This document shows positions 9,547-15,976 of a stretch of DNA of 17,181 nt, one piece after another. The first letter of the stretch is position 1; each line of letters starts with the position of its first letter. The position numbers and the translations under genes are program-made. Source of the DNA: an uncultured Sphingomonadaceae bacterium (GTDB taxonomy: Bacteria > Pseudomonadota > Alphaproteobacteria > Sphingomonadales > Sphingomonadaceae); contig CAMLGC010000058.1 in NCBI GenBank assembly GCA_946479505.1, positions 1 through 17,181 of the forward strand, in the 5' to 3' direction. The notes under the pieces were generated by a model, which was given only the letters and a program-made list of their open reading frames with translations, ran no database searches and was not told the DNA's origin.

Positions 9547-9978
9547 TCAGGCGGCGGCCAGATCCTCGGCCAGCGCGTCGGCGAGGCTGGTACCGTCGAG
9601 GATGCGCGCCGTCTCGTCGCGCACGCGCATCATCGCATGGCGGATCGCGCAAGCTCCCTCGTCGTGGCAATCCTTGCAGCTTTTGTAGGCGGTCCGGCTG
9701 ACGCACGGCACGAGTGCGAGCGGCCCCTCGATCACGCGAATGATGTCGCCTAGCGAGACGAGGTGCGTCGGTTTGGAGAGTCGGTACCCCCCCATCTTGC
9801 CGCGATAGCTCACGAGCAGCCCCGCTTCGCGTAGATCGGCGAGGATCAGCTCCAGAAACTTGCGCGGGACGTTGGCGTGGGTGGCGATCCGGTGCATCGG
9901 GATCGGCGGGCCGGCGGCGGGCGCTTCGGCGAGAAAGAGCATCGCGCGAAGCGCGTAACGGGAACGCTGCGTCAACAT
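9547..9978 (-). CDS. Rrf2 family transcriptional regulator, probable Fe-S sensor
   Basis: A 143-residue Rrf2-family regulator. The winged helix-turn-helix covers about 1-80: RSRYALRAMLFLA, then NVPRKFLELILADLREAGLL as recognition region and RGKMGGYRL as wing. The dimerisation helix follows. C92, C101, C104 and C110 sit where IscR, RirA and NsrR carry three cluster cysteines, so a redox- or iron-responsive Fe-S cluster is likely; four cysteines means at least one is extra. I cannot assign it to IscR, RirA, NsrR or CymR, and no isc/suf or cys genes are nearby. The ATG at 9978 has no Shine-Dalgarno, and a promoter-like pair would start the transcript almost at the ATG. The gene lies between mscL (convergent) and the tmRNA gene (divergent). 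Confidence 0.92.
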   Translation of the reverse strand: MLTQRSRYALRAMLFLAEAPAAGPPIPMHRIATHANVPRKFLELILADLREAGLLVSYRGKMGGYRLSKPTHLVSLGDIIRVIEGPLALVPCVSRTAYKSCKDCHDEGACAIRHAMMRVRDETARILDGTSLADALAEDLAAA

Positions 9979-9985
9979 GAGAAGC

Positions 9986-10013
9986 GTTATGCGCGTCCTT
10001 TATGGCGCTTCAA
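9986..10013 (-). promoter_or_regulatory. Putative promoter/operator of the Rrf2 gene
   Basis: On the minus strand TTGAAG (10013-10008) and CATAAC (9991-9986) are 16 bp apart, with the start ATG at 9978. The expected transcription start is near 9979, which would give a leaderless mRNA and fits the missing Shine-Dalgarno. Two near-repeats on the plus strand, TTATGCGC (9987-9994) and TTATGGCGC (10000-10008), overlap the promoter and could be an autoregulatory operator. This is inferred from sequence only. Confidence 0.35.
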
Positions 10014-10040
10014 AGGCGTTTCGGAAACAGCAGCGACGGC

Positions 10041-10068
10041 TTTTCTTTCAAACTGGCAGCCCTATATA
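10041..10068 (+). promoter_or_regulatory. Putative ssrA promoter
   Basis: TATATA at 10063-10068 is a good -10 element in this GC-rich context, placed about 10 bp before the presumed start of pre-tmRNA. TTTTCT at 10041-10046, 16 bp upstream, is a poor match to a -35 box. The -10 is supported mainly by its position relative to the RNA. Confidence 0.4.
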
Positions 10069-10275
10069 GGGTCTCGTCGGCTTCGGTCGGCTATGGCGAT
10101 AAACTGCGGCGTACAATAGGCGCAGCGGACCCGGGGGCAGTACCCGGCGGCTCCACCAGGTGGCCCCTCCTTGCACGCGAGGGACTAGCTGATGGGGCCG
10201 AACCAGGATCGACGTGTGTTGAAAAGCGCTGTTTTCGCCCGGAATGGGACCACCGCAACGGCCCATTACACAAGT

Positions 10276-10311
10276 GCCAATGACAATGAAGCACTCGCGA
10301 TTGCGGCGTAA
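10276..10311 (+). other. tmRNA tag reading frame (ANDNEALAIAA, stop TAA)
   Basis: GCC AAT GAC AAT GAA GCA CTC GCG ATT GCG GCG TAA encodes ANDNEALAIAA. Translation resumes on the GCC after the tRNA-derived alanine, so the added tag is probably AANDNEALAIAA. The ANDN start and hydrophobic IAA end fit recognition by SspB/ClpXP-type proteolysis, as known for alphaproteobacterial tags. The frame lies inside the RNA and has no start codon of its own. Confidence 0.93.
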
Positions 10312-10362
10312 TTGATGGCCTAACGGCCTGACATTATACCAAAATAGCGCGGTTGGACCGCA

Positions 10363-10414
10363 CCGGGCAACAGAAGCGGATTCCAGCGGCCGCCAGGGGG
10401 GCCGGGCAACAGAA
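10363..10414 (+). repeat. 13-bp direct repeat in the 3' part of the tmRNA coding piece
   Basis: CCGGGCAACAGAA occurs at 10363-10375 and again at 10402-10414, 39 bp apart. The first copy follows the hairpin GCGGT/ACCGC (10349-10361). The second fills the loop of the hairpin CCAGGGGG/CCCCCTGG (10393-10400 with 10415-10422). The likely explanation is two similar pseudoknot-like modules in the tmRNA rather than a mobile repeat. Confidence 0.6.
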
Positions 10415-10516
10415 CCCCCTGGACCTTCGCGCCTTCCATCATTCCGTCGCAAACGAAATCCCGTCCTTCGGTCGGCGGTGCTGCTTCGCTATAGCGCTCC
10501 CAGGAAAGGGGATTCG

Positions 10517-12100
10517 ATGGGCGGGATGGCGAGCACCTTGGCGGATCGGCGCGGGCTGTGGGCGTTCGTCCTCGGCAGCGCGGCGGTGACCGCGGGCGTG
10601 CTGCTGCACCTGCCGATGTTCCTCGCCGCGCGCTCGATGGGCTATCGCATGGCGGGCATGCCGATGGATCCGGGCATGCTCCTCGGCATGTTCCTGATCG
10701 TCGGCGGCATCGTCGTTGCGGCCTACGGCCTGCTGCCGCGCAACCTCGCCGCGCATCGCGAGGTCGGGGCGACGATCACCATCTCCGCGCCCGAGGATGC
10801 CGAGCTCGGCGCGCCGCACTGGAAGCTGATGGCGGTGCTCGTCGTCGCGCTCGTCGTCGACGTGATGAAGCCCGCCGCGCTCGGTTTCGCGCTGCCCGGG
10901 ATGGCGGCCGAATATGGCGTGCCCAGCGCGACCGCGTCGCTCGTGCCGTTCTTCGCGTTGCTCGGCACCGTCGTCGGATCGGTCGCCTGGGGCATCGTCG
11001 CCGACATTTACGGGCGCAAGGCCTCGATCCTCCTGTCGGCGGTGATGTTCGTCGGCACCGCGATCTGCGGCGCGATGCCCAGCCTCGCCTGGAATATCGG
11101 CATGTGCTTCATGATGGGCGCGGCGGCCGGCGGGATGCTGCCCGTCACCTACGCGCTGCTCGCCGAGATGATGCCGAGCCGTCACCGCGGCTGGAGCCTG
11201 GTGCTCGTCGGTGGACTGGGCGCGCTCGGCGGCTATTTTGCGGCGAGCGGCATTTCGGCGCTGCTTCAGCCGATCTTCGGCTGGCGCATCCTGTGGCTCG
11301 CGAATCTGCCCACCGGGCTGCTGCTCGTGCTGATGGGCGGGCTCATTCCCGAATCGGCCAAGTTCCTGATCGCGCGCGGGCGCGAGCACGAAGCGGAAGC
11401 GGTGATGCGCCGCTTCGGTGCGGTCGCGCGGAGGACCGAGCCGATGCACGAGCCCAGCGCGCAAATCGTCGCCCGTCACCTGCCGCTCACCGGCAAGCAT
11501 CTGATCGGCAAACTCACTGCGCTCAGCCTCGGCGGGCTTTCGTGGGGGTTCATCAGCTTCGGGCTGCTGCTCTGGCTGCCGGCCGATCTGGTCGAAAAAG
11601 GCTATTCGGTGGGCACGGCGAGCCGGATGCTCACCGAATCGGCGTTGATCGCCTTGCCGACGGTGTTTCTCGCGGCGCTGATCTACAGCCGGTGGAGCAC
11701 CAAATGGTCGCTGGTCGCGGCGCTGACGGTCACGATCGGCGGCCTGTTCGGCGTGATGTGGCTCGAACTGAGCGGGGGGGGAAGCCCGGTACTGCCGGTC
11801 GCGCTGCTGATCGTCGGATCGAACGCGATCATCGCGATCCTGCTCCCCTATACCGCCGAGAGCTTCCCCTTGCGCGTGCGCGGCCGCGCGACCGGCTGGG
11901 TCGCGGCATGCACCAAGACCGGCGGGCTGATCGCGCAGGCGCTGGCGATCACCGCCTTGATGCCGCCGATGATCGTGGTGGCGGCGCTGATCGTTCTGCC
12001 GACGCTGGCGGCGCTCGTGCTTGTCGCGATCTTCGGCCGCGAGACACGTGGTCGCGACCTGCGTGAGCTCGATGACGGACCGCAGCCGGTGGCGGTGTAG
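10517..12100 (+). CDS. MFS transporter, sugar-porter-like, with an extra N-terminal two-helix module
   Basis: A 527-residue inner-membrane secondary transporter. Residues from about 103 onward form a regular MFS fold. The loop 2-3 signature is GIVADIYGRKAS (159-170). IPESAKFLIARGREHEA (277-293) matches the PES-x-R/K-x-L element that ends the N-terminal half in sugar/metabolite porters. AESFPLRVRGRATGW (447-461) is the equivalent motif in the second half. Before the MFS domain lie two additional helices (about 14-36 and 53-73), joined by a Met-rich segment with seven Met between 34 and 58, then a cytoplasmic linker (about 75-102). The ATG at 10517 follows AGGAAAGGGG. A TATAGC at 10490-10495 might be a -10 box but has no good partner. 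It is alone after the tmRNA gene. The substrate is unknown; a sugar, organic acid or aromatic acid with proton symport is the family expectation. Confidence 0.87.
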   Translation: MGGMASTLADRRGLWAFVLGSAAVTAGVLLHLPMFLAARSMGYRMAGMPMDPGMLLGMFLIVGGIVVAAYGLLPRNLAAHREVGATITISAPEDAELGAPHWKLMAVLVVALVVDVMKPAALGFALPGMAAEYGVPSATASLVPFFALLGTVVGSVAWGIVADIYGRKASILLSAVMFVGTAICGAMPSLAWNIGMCFMMGAAAGGMLPVTYALLAEMMPSRHRGWSLVLVGGLGALGGYFAASGISALLQPIFGWRILWLANLPTGLLLVLMGGLIPESAKFLIARGREHEAEAVMRRFGAVARRTEPMHEPSAQIVARHLPLTGKHLIGKLTALSLGGLSWGFISFGLLLWLPADLVEKGYSVGTASRMLTESALIALPTVFLAALIYSRWSTKWSLVAALTVTIGGLFGVMWLELSGGGSPVLPVALLIVGSNAIIAILLPYTAESFPLRVRGRATGWVAACTKTGGLIAQALAITALMPPMIVVAALIVLPTLAALVLVAIFGRETRGRDLRELDDGPQPVAV

Positions 12101-12173
12101 GGGCATGCCCCGGAGCAGGCGCACGCTTGTTCCATATCGGGCCATCGTACTCCCTTTTCGCAGCGCCGGCTGC

Positions 12174-12202
12174 TTGAGAGGGTACGGCAACTCTGGTATG
12201 AT
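12174..12202 (+). promoter_or_regulatory. Sigma70-type promoter for the bactofilin gene
   Basis: TTGAGA (12174-12179) and TATGAT (12197-12202) are separated by exactly 17 bp, each one or two bases from consensus, in a GC-rich background. Transcription would start near 12209, giving a leader of about 83 bases before the bactofilin ATG. The two small genes downstream could be read from the same promoter. Confidence 0.6.
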
Positions 12203-12291
12203 GCATCCTCGACAAGACTCGGCAAGTTCCGGGATTACAATCGGTTCTGCCTAGCTTCAGAGCTTATCCGGGTCGCGGAAAGGGTAGGAAG

Positions 12292-12717
12292 ATGGAACGG
12301 TCGGACACGCGTGACCAGCAGGGTCGCGATTCCATGTCGATCATCGGGCCGGGGGTGGTAATCACCGGCGAAGTCGAATGTTCAACTGATCTGCAGATCG
12401 AAGGCCGTATCAACGGCGAGGTCCGCTGTGCGACACTCTTCGTGGGTGAGGGCGGCAACGTCGAAGGCACGATCCAGGCCGAGCGCGTCCGCATATCGGG
12501 CAAGGTCGAGGGCACCGTCATCGCGGGCGACCTCGGGATCGAACCCACCGCGCACGTCAAGGGCGAGGTCGTCTATACCCGCCTCAAGGTCACTGCCGGC
12601 GGCATCATCGAAGGGACGATCAAGCACCGCGCGGCCGACAGCGCCGTCGAGGGCACCAATCTCAAGCTCGTCGAGCCGCCGCAGCCGCCGCAGCCGCGCC
12701 GCGTTTACGTCGACTGA
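12292..12717 (+). CDS. Bactofilin (polymer-forming cytoskeletal protein)
   Basis: A 141-residue bactofilin (formerly DUF583). These proteins self-assemble without nucleotides into filaments or sheets on the inner membrane and localise cell-wall enzymes or shape determinants. The core (about 17-112) is made of short repeats of alternating hydrophobic residues with G-x-V/I turns (IIGPGVVITGEVECSTDLQI, GRINGEVRCATLFVG, GNVEGTIQAERVRISGKVEG, HVKGEVVYTRLKV, GGIIEGTI), as expected for a right-handed beta-helix. The disordered N-terminal 14 residues and the Pro-rich tail (PPQPPQPRR, 128-136) are also typical. GGAAAGGG about 8-15 bases upstream, or AGGAAG directly before the ATG, could serve as ribosome site. 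No M23 peptidase gene is adjacent, unlike many bactofilin loci. Two small unknown genes follow on the same strand. Confidence 0.93.
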   Translation: MERSDTRDQQGRDSMSIIGPGVVITGEVECSTDLQIEGRINGEVRCATLFVGEGGNVEGTIQAERVRISGKVEGTVIAGDLGIEPTAHVKGEVVYTRLKVTAGGIIEGTIKHRAADSAVEGTNLKLVEPPQPPQPRRVYVD

Positions 12718-12771
12718 GTGTCGGCGCGGAACCGTGCATCGGGATCAGCCGACTGAGCCACGGAGGATCCG

Positions 12772-13119
12772 ATGATTGAGCCGGCATCGGTCGAGATCGG
12801 TGAGGCCTTCGCGCGGTTCGAGGCGCTGCTCCAGTCGATCGCCACCGGCCTGCTGGTCGATCGCTCGGCGGCGATGCGGTACTCCGAATACCGGTCGATG
12901 CTGCTCGATTCGGCATATCGCGATTTTCTGCCCGGCTTCGTGCTCCAATGCGTTTCGGTGTTCAAATATCGCGAGTTCATCTCGCTTTACGATCCGGCCG
13001 CTCGCACGCGCGAGGCCTTTGTCGGCGATCAGCTTGCCGAATGTCGCGCGTTCAATGCGCAGCGTGCCTCGTTCGAGCGCGCGCGAATGGGCAAGGCGGC
13101 GGGGCAATGGACGCTATGA
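12772..13119 (+). CDS. Small protein of unknown function (115 aa) downstream of bactofilin
   Basis: I do not recognise this protein. It has 115 residues, is predicted mostly helical and soluble, and lacks a signal peptide or membrane helix. The N-terminal half alternates helical segments (EIGEAFARFEALLQSIATGLL, 8-28; SAAMRYSEYRSMLLDSAYRDFL, 32-53). A hydrophobic centre FVLQCVSVFKYREFISLYD (56-74) and a charged C-terminal helix (AFVGDQLAECRAFNAQRASFERARMG) follow. GGAGG at 12762-12766, 5 bases before the ATG, and codon-like GC bias support a real gene. It starts 54 bp after the bactofilin stop on the same strand, so co-transcription is plausible and a partner role possible but unproven. Confidence 0.7.
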   Translation: MIEPASVEIGEAFARFEALLQSIATGLLVDRSAAMRYSEYRSMLLDSAYRDFLPGFVLQCVSVFKYREFISLYDPAARTREAFVGDQLAECRAFNAQRASFERARMGKAAGQWTL

Positions 13120-13178
13120 GGCTGCGCTGCGGCTAACCAGGGAGGGGCGCGCTCGCCGGCACCGGCGCACGAAGGAAG

Positions 13179-13571
13179 ATGATCGATCTGTCTCGCCTGC
13201 TCTGCGTGCTTTACGGCCATCTCGCCGAAACCGGCGAGACGTGGAACCGGGGCTACGCCTTTTCGCGCTGCCGGCGCTGCGAGCGGGAGATCGTTCGATC
13301 GTTGTTCGGCCGCTGGCGGCTGCCGCCACGCGGCTATCGCGTGGTGTGGCGGCGGCCCGATACGACCCCCGATGCACCCCGGCGCCCGCTCTCGCGGCCC
13401 GCAGCGCGGAGCAACGGAGCGTTTCCAGCCGGCGATTTCATGGAGGATGGCGGTCCGGATTTCCGCTGGACGGCCGACCCTGCGCCCTCACGCCCTGTCG
13501 CACCGCCCGAGCGAAGCGATTTCATGCACGACGATCCTGGCCCTCCGCCGCGCGCCCAGGAGCGCGGCTAA
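13179..13571 (+). CDS. Small putative zinc-ribbon protein with disordered tail (130 aa)
   Basis: No confident family assignment. The N-terminal 45 residues contain C9 and H14 (CVLYGH) and then C31 and C34 (RCRRCE), spaced like a small zinc ribbon (C-x4-H ... C-x2-C). The pattern of a CxxxxGH start plus aromatic-rich spacer and CxxC resembles short zinc-ribbon proteins of the DUF1660 kind. Residues 46-130 are rich in Pro, Arg, Ala and Asp and probably disordered. AGGA sits only 2 bases before the ATG, closer than usual, and no better in-frame start is apparent. It lies 59 bp after the previous small gene, so it may be in the bactofilin transcript. It could also be a chance GC-rich reading frame, though the cysteine pattern argues against that. 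Confidence 0.5.
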   Translation: MIDLSRLLCVLYGHLAETGETWNRGYAFSRCRRCEREIVRSLFGRWRLPPRGYRVVWRRPDTTPDAPRRPLSRPAARSNGAFPAGDFMEDGGPDFRWTADPAPSRPVAPPERSDFMHDDPGPPPRAQERG

Positions 13572-13614
13572 GTTCCACGCTCCTGCCAGGATCGCCGGCT
13601 TGCCGTGACCCTCG

Positions 13615-14562
13615 TCAGGTCACCAGCGTCGCCAGATACCGGTAGCTTTTCGCCACCGAATCGATCCGTTCGCCCGGGAAGGGCGGCTCCTGCTCGACAT
13701 AATATTCGCGCACGCCGGCAGCCCAGGCGGCCGGCAGGATCGTTTTCCAGCCGATCATGCCACTGCCGACCTCGGTCGGGTCCTGCCGCACCTCGAAATT
13801 GGGTTTGGTCGAGGCTTCGATGTCCTTGACGTGCATCTGCGTGAACCGGCCGGGATGCGCGTTCAGAAGCGCGAGCGGATCGCCGCCCGCCGCGGCGACC
13901 CAGCCTACATCCATCTCGAAGGTGACGGTCTTGGGGTCGGTCCCGGCGAGCAGCAGCTCGAAACCGGTGCCGCCACCGCCAAGCGGGGCGAATCCGAAAT
14001 TATGATTGTGATAGCCGACCTTGATCCCTTCGGGCGCGAGCGCCTTTGCCGCAGCGTTGAGGAAATCGGCGGTGCGCGCCCAATCGTCACGCTTCATCGC
14101 CTTGCCCGACAGGCGGAAGCCGTCGCCTGCGTTGGTTTCGGCGGGCGGGCGGAAATCAGTGGGGAAGAGCGGGATCGGCAGCACCGCAGTGGTTGCGCCG
14201 ATGAGGTGCATGTCGCGCGCGAGCGCCGCCGGATCGGCAAAGCTCGCGCCGGTGCCGCGGCCGCTCGGCTGAATGTGCATGCTGGGGCAGGCGAGTCCGG
14301 TGCGGTCGAGCGCCGCGCGCCAGTCCGCGGCGGTGCGGCCGTGCAGCCCGGCCATCTCGACGTTACGATAACCGATTGCGGCGAGCGCCTTTAGCGTGCC
14401 CTCCAGATCGCGGTCGATCGCCGGATCGAGCGTGTAGAGCTGGACGCCGATCGGCAGACCATGCGCGGCGAAGAATGGCTGCGCAGCAGTGGCTTTCGCG
14501 CAACTGCCCAGCGCAGCGCCCGCAAGCGCCAGCCCGGCACCGATCGCCTCACGACGGTTCAT
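13615..14562 (-). CDS. Exported sugar phosphate isomerase/epimerase-like TIM-barrel protein
   Basis: A 315-residue protein of the xylose isomerase-like TIM-barrel superfamily, which isomerises or epimerises sugars using a divalent metal. Likely metal/catalytic residues lie at the ends of successive strands: E69 (NVEMAGLHG), H185/H187 (GYHNHNFG), D218 (FEMDVGW), H244/D247 (MHVKDI) and E290 (YYVEQE). The N terminus, NRREAIGAGLALAGAALGSCAKATAA, has an RR pair and hydrophobic stretch like a Tat signal and an LGSC that could be a lipobox (C21), so the protein probably acts in the periplasm. The ATG at 14562 has GAGGAGGG 5 bases upstream. It begins inside the end of the upstream ChaN-like gene (14-bp overlap), so the pair is co-translated. 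The actual sugar substrate cannot be read from sequence. Confidence 0.85.
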   Translation of the reverse strand: MNRREAIGAGLALAGAALGSCAKATAAQPFFAAHGLPIGVQLYTLDPAIDRDLEGTLKALAAIGYRNVEMAGLHGRTAADWRAALDRTGLACPSMHIQPSGRGTGASFADPAALARDMHLIGATTAVLPIPLFPTDFRPPAETNAGDGFRLSGKAMKRDDWARTADFLNAAAKALAPEGIKVGYHNHNFGFAPLGGGGTGFELLLAGTDPKTVTFEMDVGWVAAAGGDPLALLNAHPGRFTQMHVKDIEASTKPNFEVRQDPTEVGSGMIGWKTILPAAWAAGVREYYVEQEPPFPGERIDSVAKSYRYLATLVT

Positions 14563-15862
14563 CGTTTCCCTCCTCGGCCGAGGCCGTTGCCGGCTCATCC
14601 TCAACGGCATAGCGCACCTCCATCCCCGACGGGAGCAGAAGTGGGGGAGCCGGCTCGCCGGCGGTGACGAGCACCTGATCGACGGGGATCGCGTCCTCGC
14701 CTTCGCCGGCCGCGAACGCCTGGACGAGGCGGGCGCCCTCGTCCGGCAGCAGCGCTTCGGGAATATCGACAGGCTCGCGGCCCATCGCGGCGAGCCAGTC
14801 GGGGCGGCCATCGACGGCGTGCGCGGGCGGATGGATGACTTGGAGATCGACCTTGCCCGCATACTCGCCGAGCACCAATGGGGCCGCTCCGGCCATCGCC
14901 ACGACGCTATGCTTGCCGATCCGCGGCGCCAGCGCCCGCACGAGCGGGTCACCGGCGGCAGCAGGCGGATCGGGCAGACGAATCGTCGTCTGGTCGATCG
15001 TCAGCGGATCGATGCCGGTGAGCGCTTTCAGCCGCGCCGCCATCCATCGCTGCTTGATTCCCGAGCTACCCGCGATCGGGTTCTCGGCGGCGTGATGGAA
15101 GCCGACATAGATGAGCACCTTGGCATCGGGGCGGTGGCGCAGCGTGCGCTGAAACAGATAATCGGCCTGCTGTTGCTCGCGGCTGGCAATCCGCTCGGCG
15201 GGTGTCTTCTTGGGATCGAAGTCGGTCGTTTCGTAGGCGACCGGGCGATAGCCGAGCGCGAGCGCCTGGCGAATGAAGCCGGCGAAGACGGGATCGCGCG
15301 TATAATAGCCATCGGTGCGAACGAGTGCTCCGCGCTCGGCGATCAGCTCCATGTGGTTGGCATTACGCGCCTCGTCGGGGGTGTTGCCCAGCGTCTCGAC
15401 GGCGAGCGTATCGTAGCCGAGCGGGCGCAGCGCACGCGCGACCTCGAGGCCGAAGGCGCGGTCGCGCGAATCGGAATGATCCTCGTTGAGGATGACAATG
15501 CGCGTATCGCGGGCGCGGCGCACGATTTCGTCGATCGCATCGACGAAGGTGGCGCTCTCGATCCGGGCGCGCTCGGCCTCGTCAAGTCCGCTTGCGGGCT
15601 CGTCCGGGGGCGGCAACCAGTCGCTGACCGCGGCGTGGGTCTGCTGCCAGAAGCCGAGCGCATTCTCGCTGCGAACCGTGCCGTCGGGATTGAAGGTCAC
15701 GGCGTGTAGTATCGCGTCGGCTTCGAGGTATCGACCGTCGTGGATGGCGTCCCGTGCCCGCTTGAACGCCTCTTTCTCGGCGTCGGAAGGCCCCTCCTGC
15801 GCCAGCGCGGGTGCGGCTGAGGCGATCAGCACCGCAGCAAGGATTTTGATGGCAGATCGCAT
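14549..15862 (-). CDS. Exported ChaN/EreA-like protein of unknown function
   Basis: A 437-residue exported protein. A signal peptide spans about 1-21 (ALA, then QEG). Residues 122-160 resemble the ChaN/EreA/Tiki superfamily: IVILNEDHSDSRDRAFGLEVARALRPLGY followed by TLAVETL. The usual GExH appears here as NEDH (126-129), with E156, E211 (AYETTDF) and H256/H257 (YVGFHHAAE) as further candidate metal or active-site residues. The N-terminal 110 residues and the C-terminal 100 are not recognised; DAILHAVTFNPDGTVR (49-64) could be a short repeat-like segment. GAGGGGAG lies about 6 bases before the ATG at 15862. It precedes and overlaps the TIM-barrel gene and follows the pnp terminator, so the pair forms its own unit. 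Haem or iron handling is a ChaN precedent but is not shown here. Confidence 0.7.
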   Translation of the reverse strand: MRSAIKILAAVLIASAAPALAQEGPSDAEKEAFKRARDAIHDGRYLEADAILHAVTFNPDGTVRSENALGFWQQTHAAVSDWLPPPDEPASGLDEAERARIESATFVDAIDEIVRRARDTRIVILNEDHSDSRDRAFGLEVARALRPLGYDTLAVETLGNTPDEARNANHMELIAERGALVRTDGYYTRDPVFAGFIRQALALGYRPVAYETTDFDPKKTPAERIASREQQQADYLFQRTLRHRPDAKVLIYVGFHHAAENPIAGSSGIKQRWMAARLKALTGIDPLTIDQTTIRLPDPPAAAGDPLVRALAPRIGKHSVVAMAGAAPLVLGEYAGKVDLQVIHPPAHAVDGRPDWLAAMGREPVDIPEALLPDEGARLVQAFAAGEGEDAIPVDQVLVTAGEPAPPLLLPSGMEVRYAVEDEPATASAEEGNDEPS

Positions 15863-15922
15863 GTCGGCTCCCCTCGCCGGCAGGGCAGTCTAAGCGCTTC
15901 ACAACGCGCGATTAAATCCACG

Positions 15923-15956
15923 AAAAGGGCCCGGCGATCGCTCGCCGAGCCCCTTT
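15923..15956 (-). terminator. Intrinsic terminator of pnp
   Basis: Read on the minus strand, a 15-bp stem (15956-15942 with 15937-15923) has only two G.U wobbles and a GCGA-type 4-base loop, and its 3' side ends in TTTT. It begins 21 bp after the pnp stop and separates pnp from the ChaN-like gene. Confidence 0.8.
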
Positions 15957-15976
15957 CTTCGATCGGTGACTGCCGC

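Larger units (their letters stand above)
10080..10425 (+). ncRNA. ssrA: Two-piece (circularly permuted) tmRNA, alphaproteobacterial type
   Basis: tmRNA rescues stalled ribosomes and adds a degradation tag. In the permuted gene the acceptor piece comes first. Its T stem is CCGGG (10131-10135)/CCCGG (10143-10147) with a 7-base loop, followed by CGGCTCC (10148-10154), A, and an encoded CCA (10156-10158). About 35 bases (10159-10193) would be removed as the intervening segment. The coding piece starts GGGGCCG at 10194 and pairs with CGGCTCC, placing the G3.U pair that marks alanine acceptors. Helix P2 joins the pieces: CGCTG (10227-10231)/CAGCG (10123-10127), and CGCC (10236-10239)/GGCG (10119-10122) across a UUUU bulge. 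GGATCGACG (10207-10215) is the conserved D-loop region. ATGGG (10244-10248)/CCCAT (10262-10266) is consistent with PK1. The tag frame follows at 10276. Later hairpins are at 10317-10328, 10349-10361 and 10393-10422. The outer ends are estimates, plus or minus about 20 bases. Confidence 0.93.

Noticed and set aside
10002..10452. Short open frames on both strands across 10002-10452
   Set aside because: They lie within the tmRNA gene, where the RNA structure and tag frame explain the sequence; none has a ribosome site or a recognisable product.
12100..12111. GGGGCATGCCCC palindrome after the MFS stop as an intrinsic terminator
   Set aside because: The stem could be only four base pairs around a four-base loop and no T-run follows.
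10439..12190. A 583-residue open frame antisense to the MFS gene
   Set aside because: Its Arg/Gln/His-rich translation without family features is typical of antisense frames in high-GC DNA, and the plus strand encodes a clear transporter.
13615..14952. Extending the TIM-barrel protein upstream to a start near 14952
   Set aside because: The extra 130 residues are Arg/Ser-rich shadow sequence of the ChaN-like gene. The ATG at 14562 has a strong ribosome site and begins a signal peptide.
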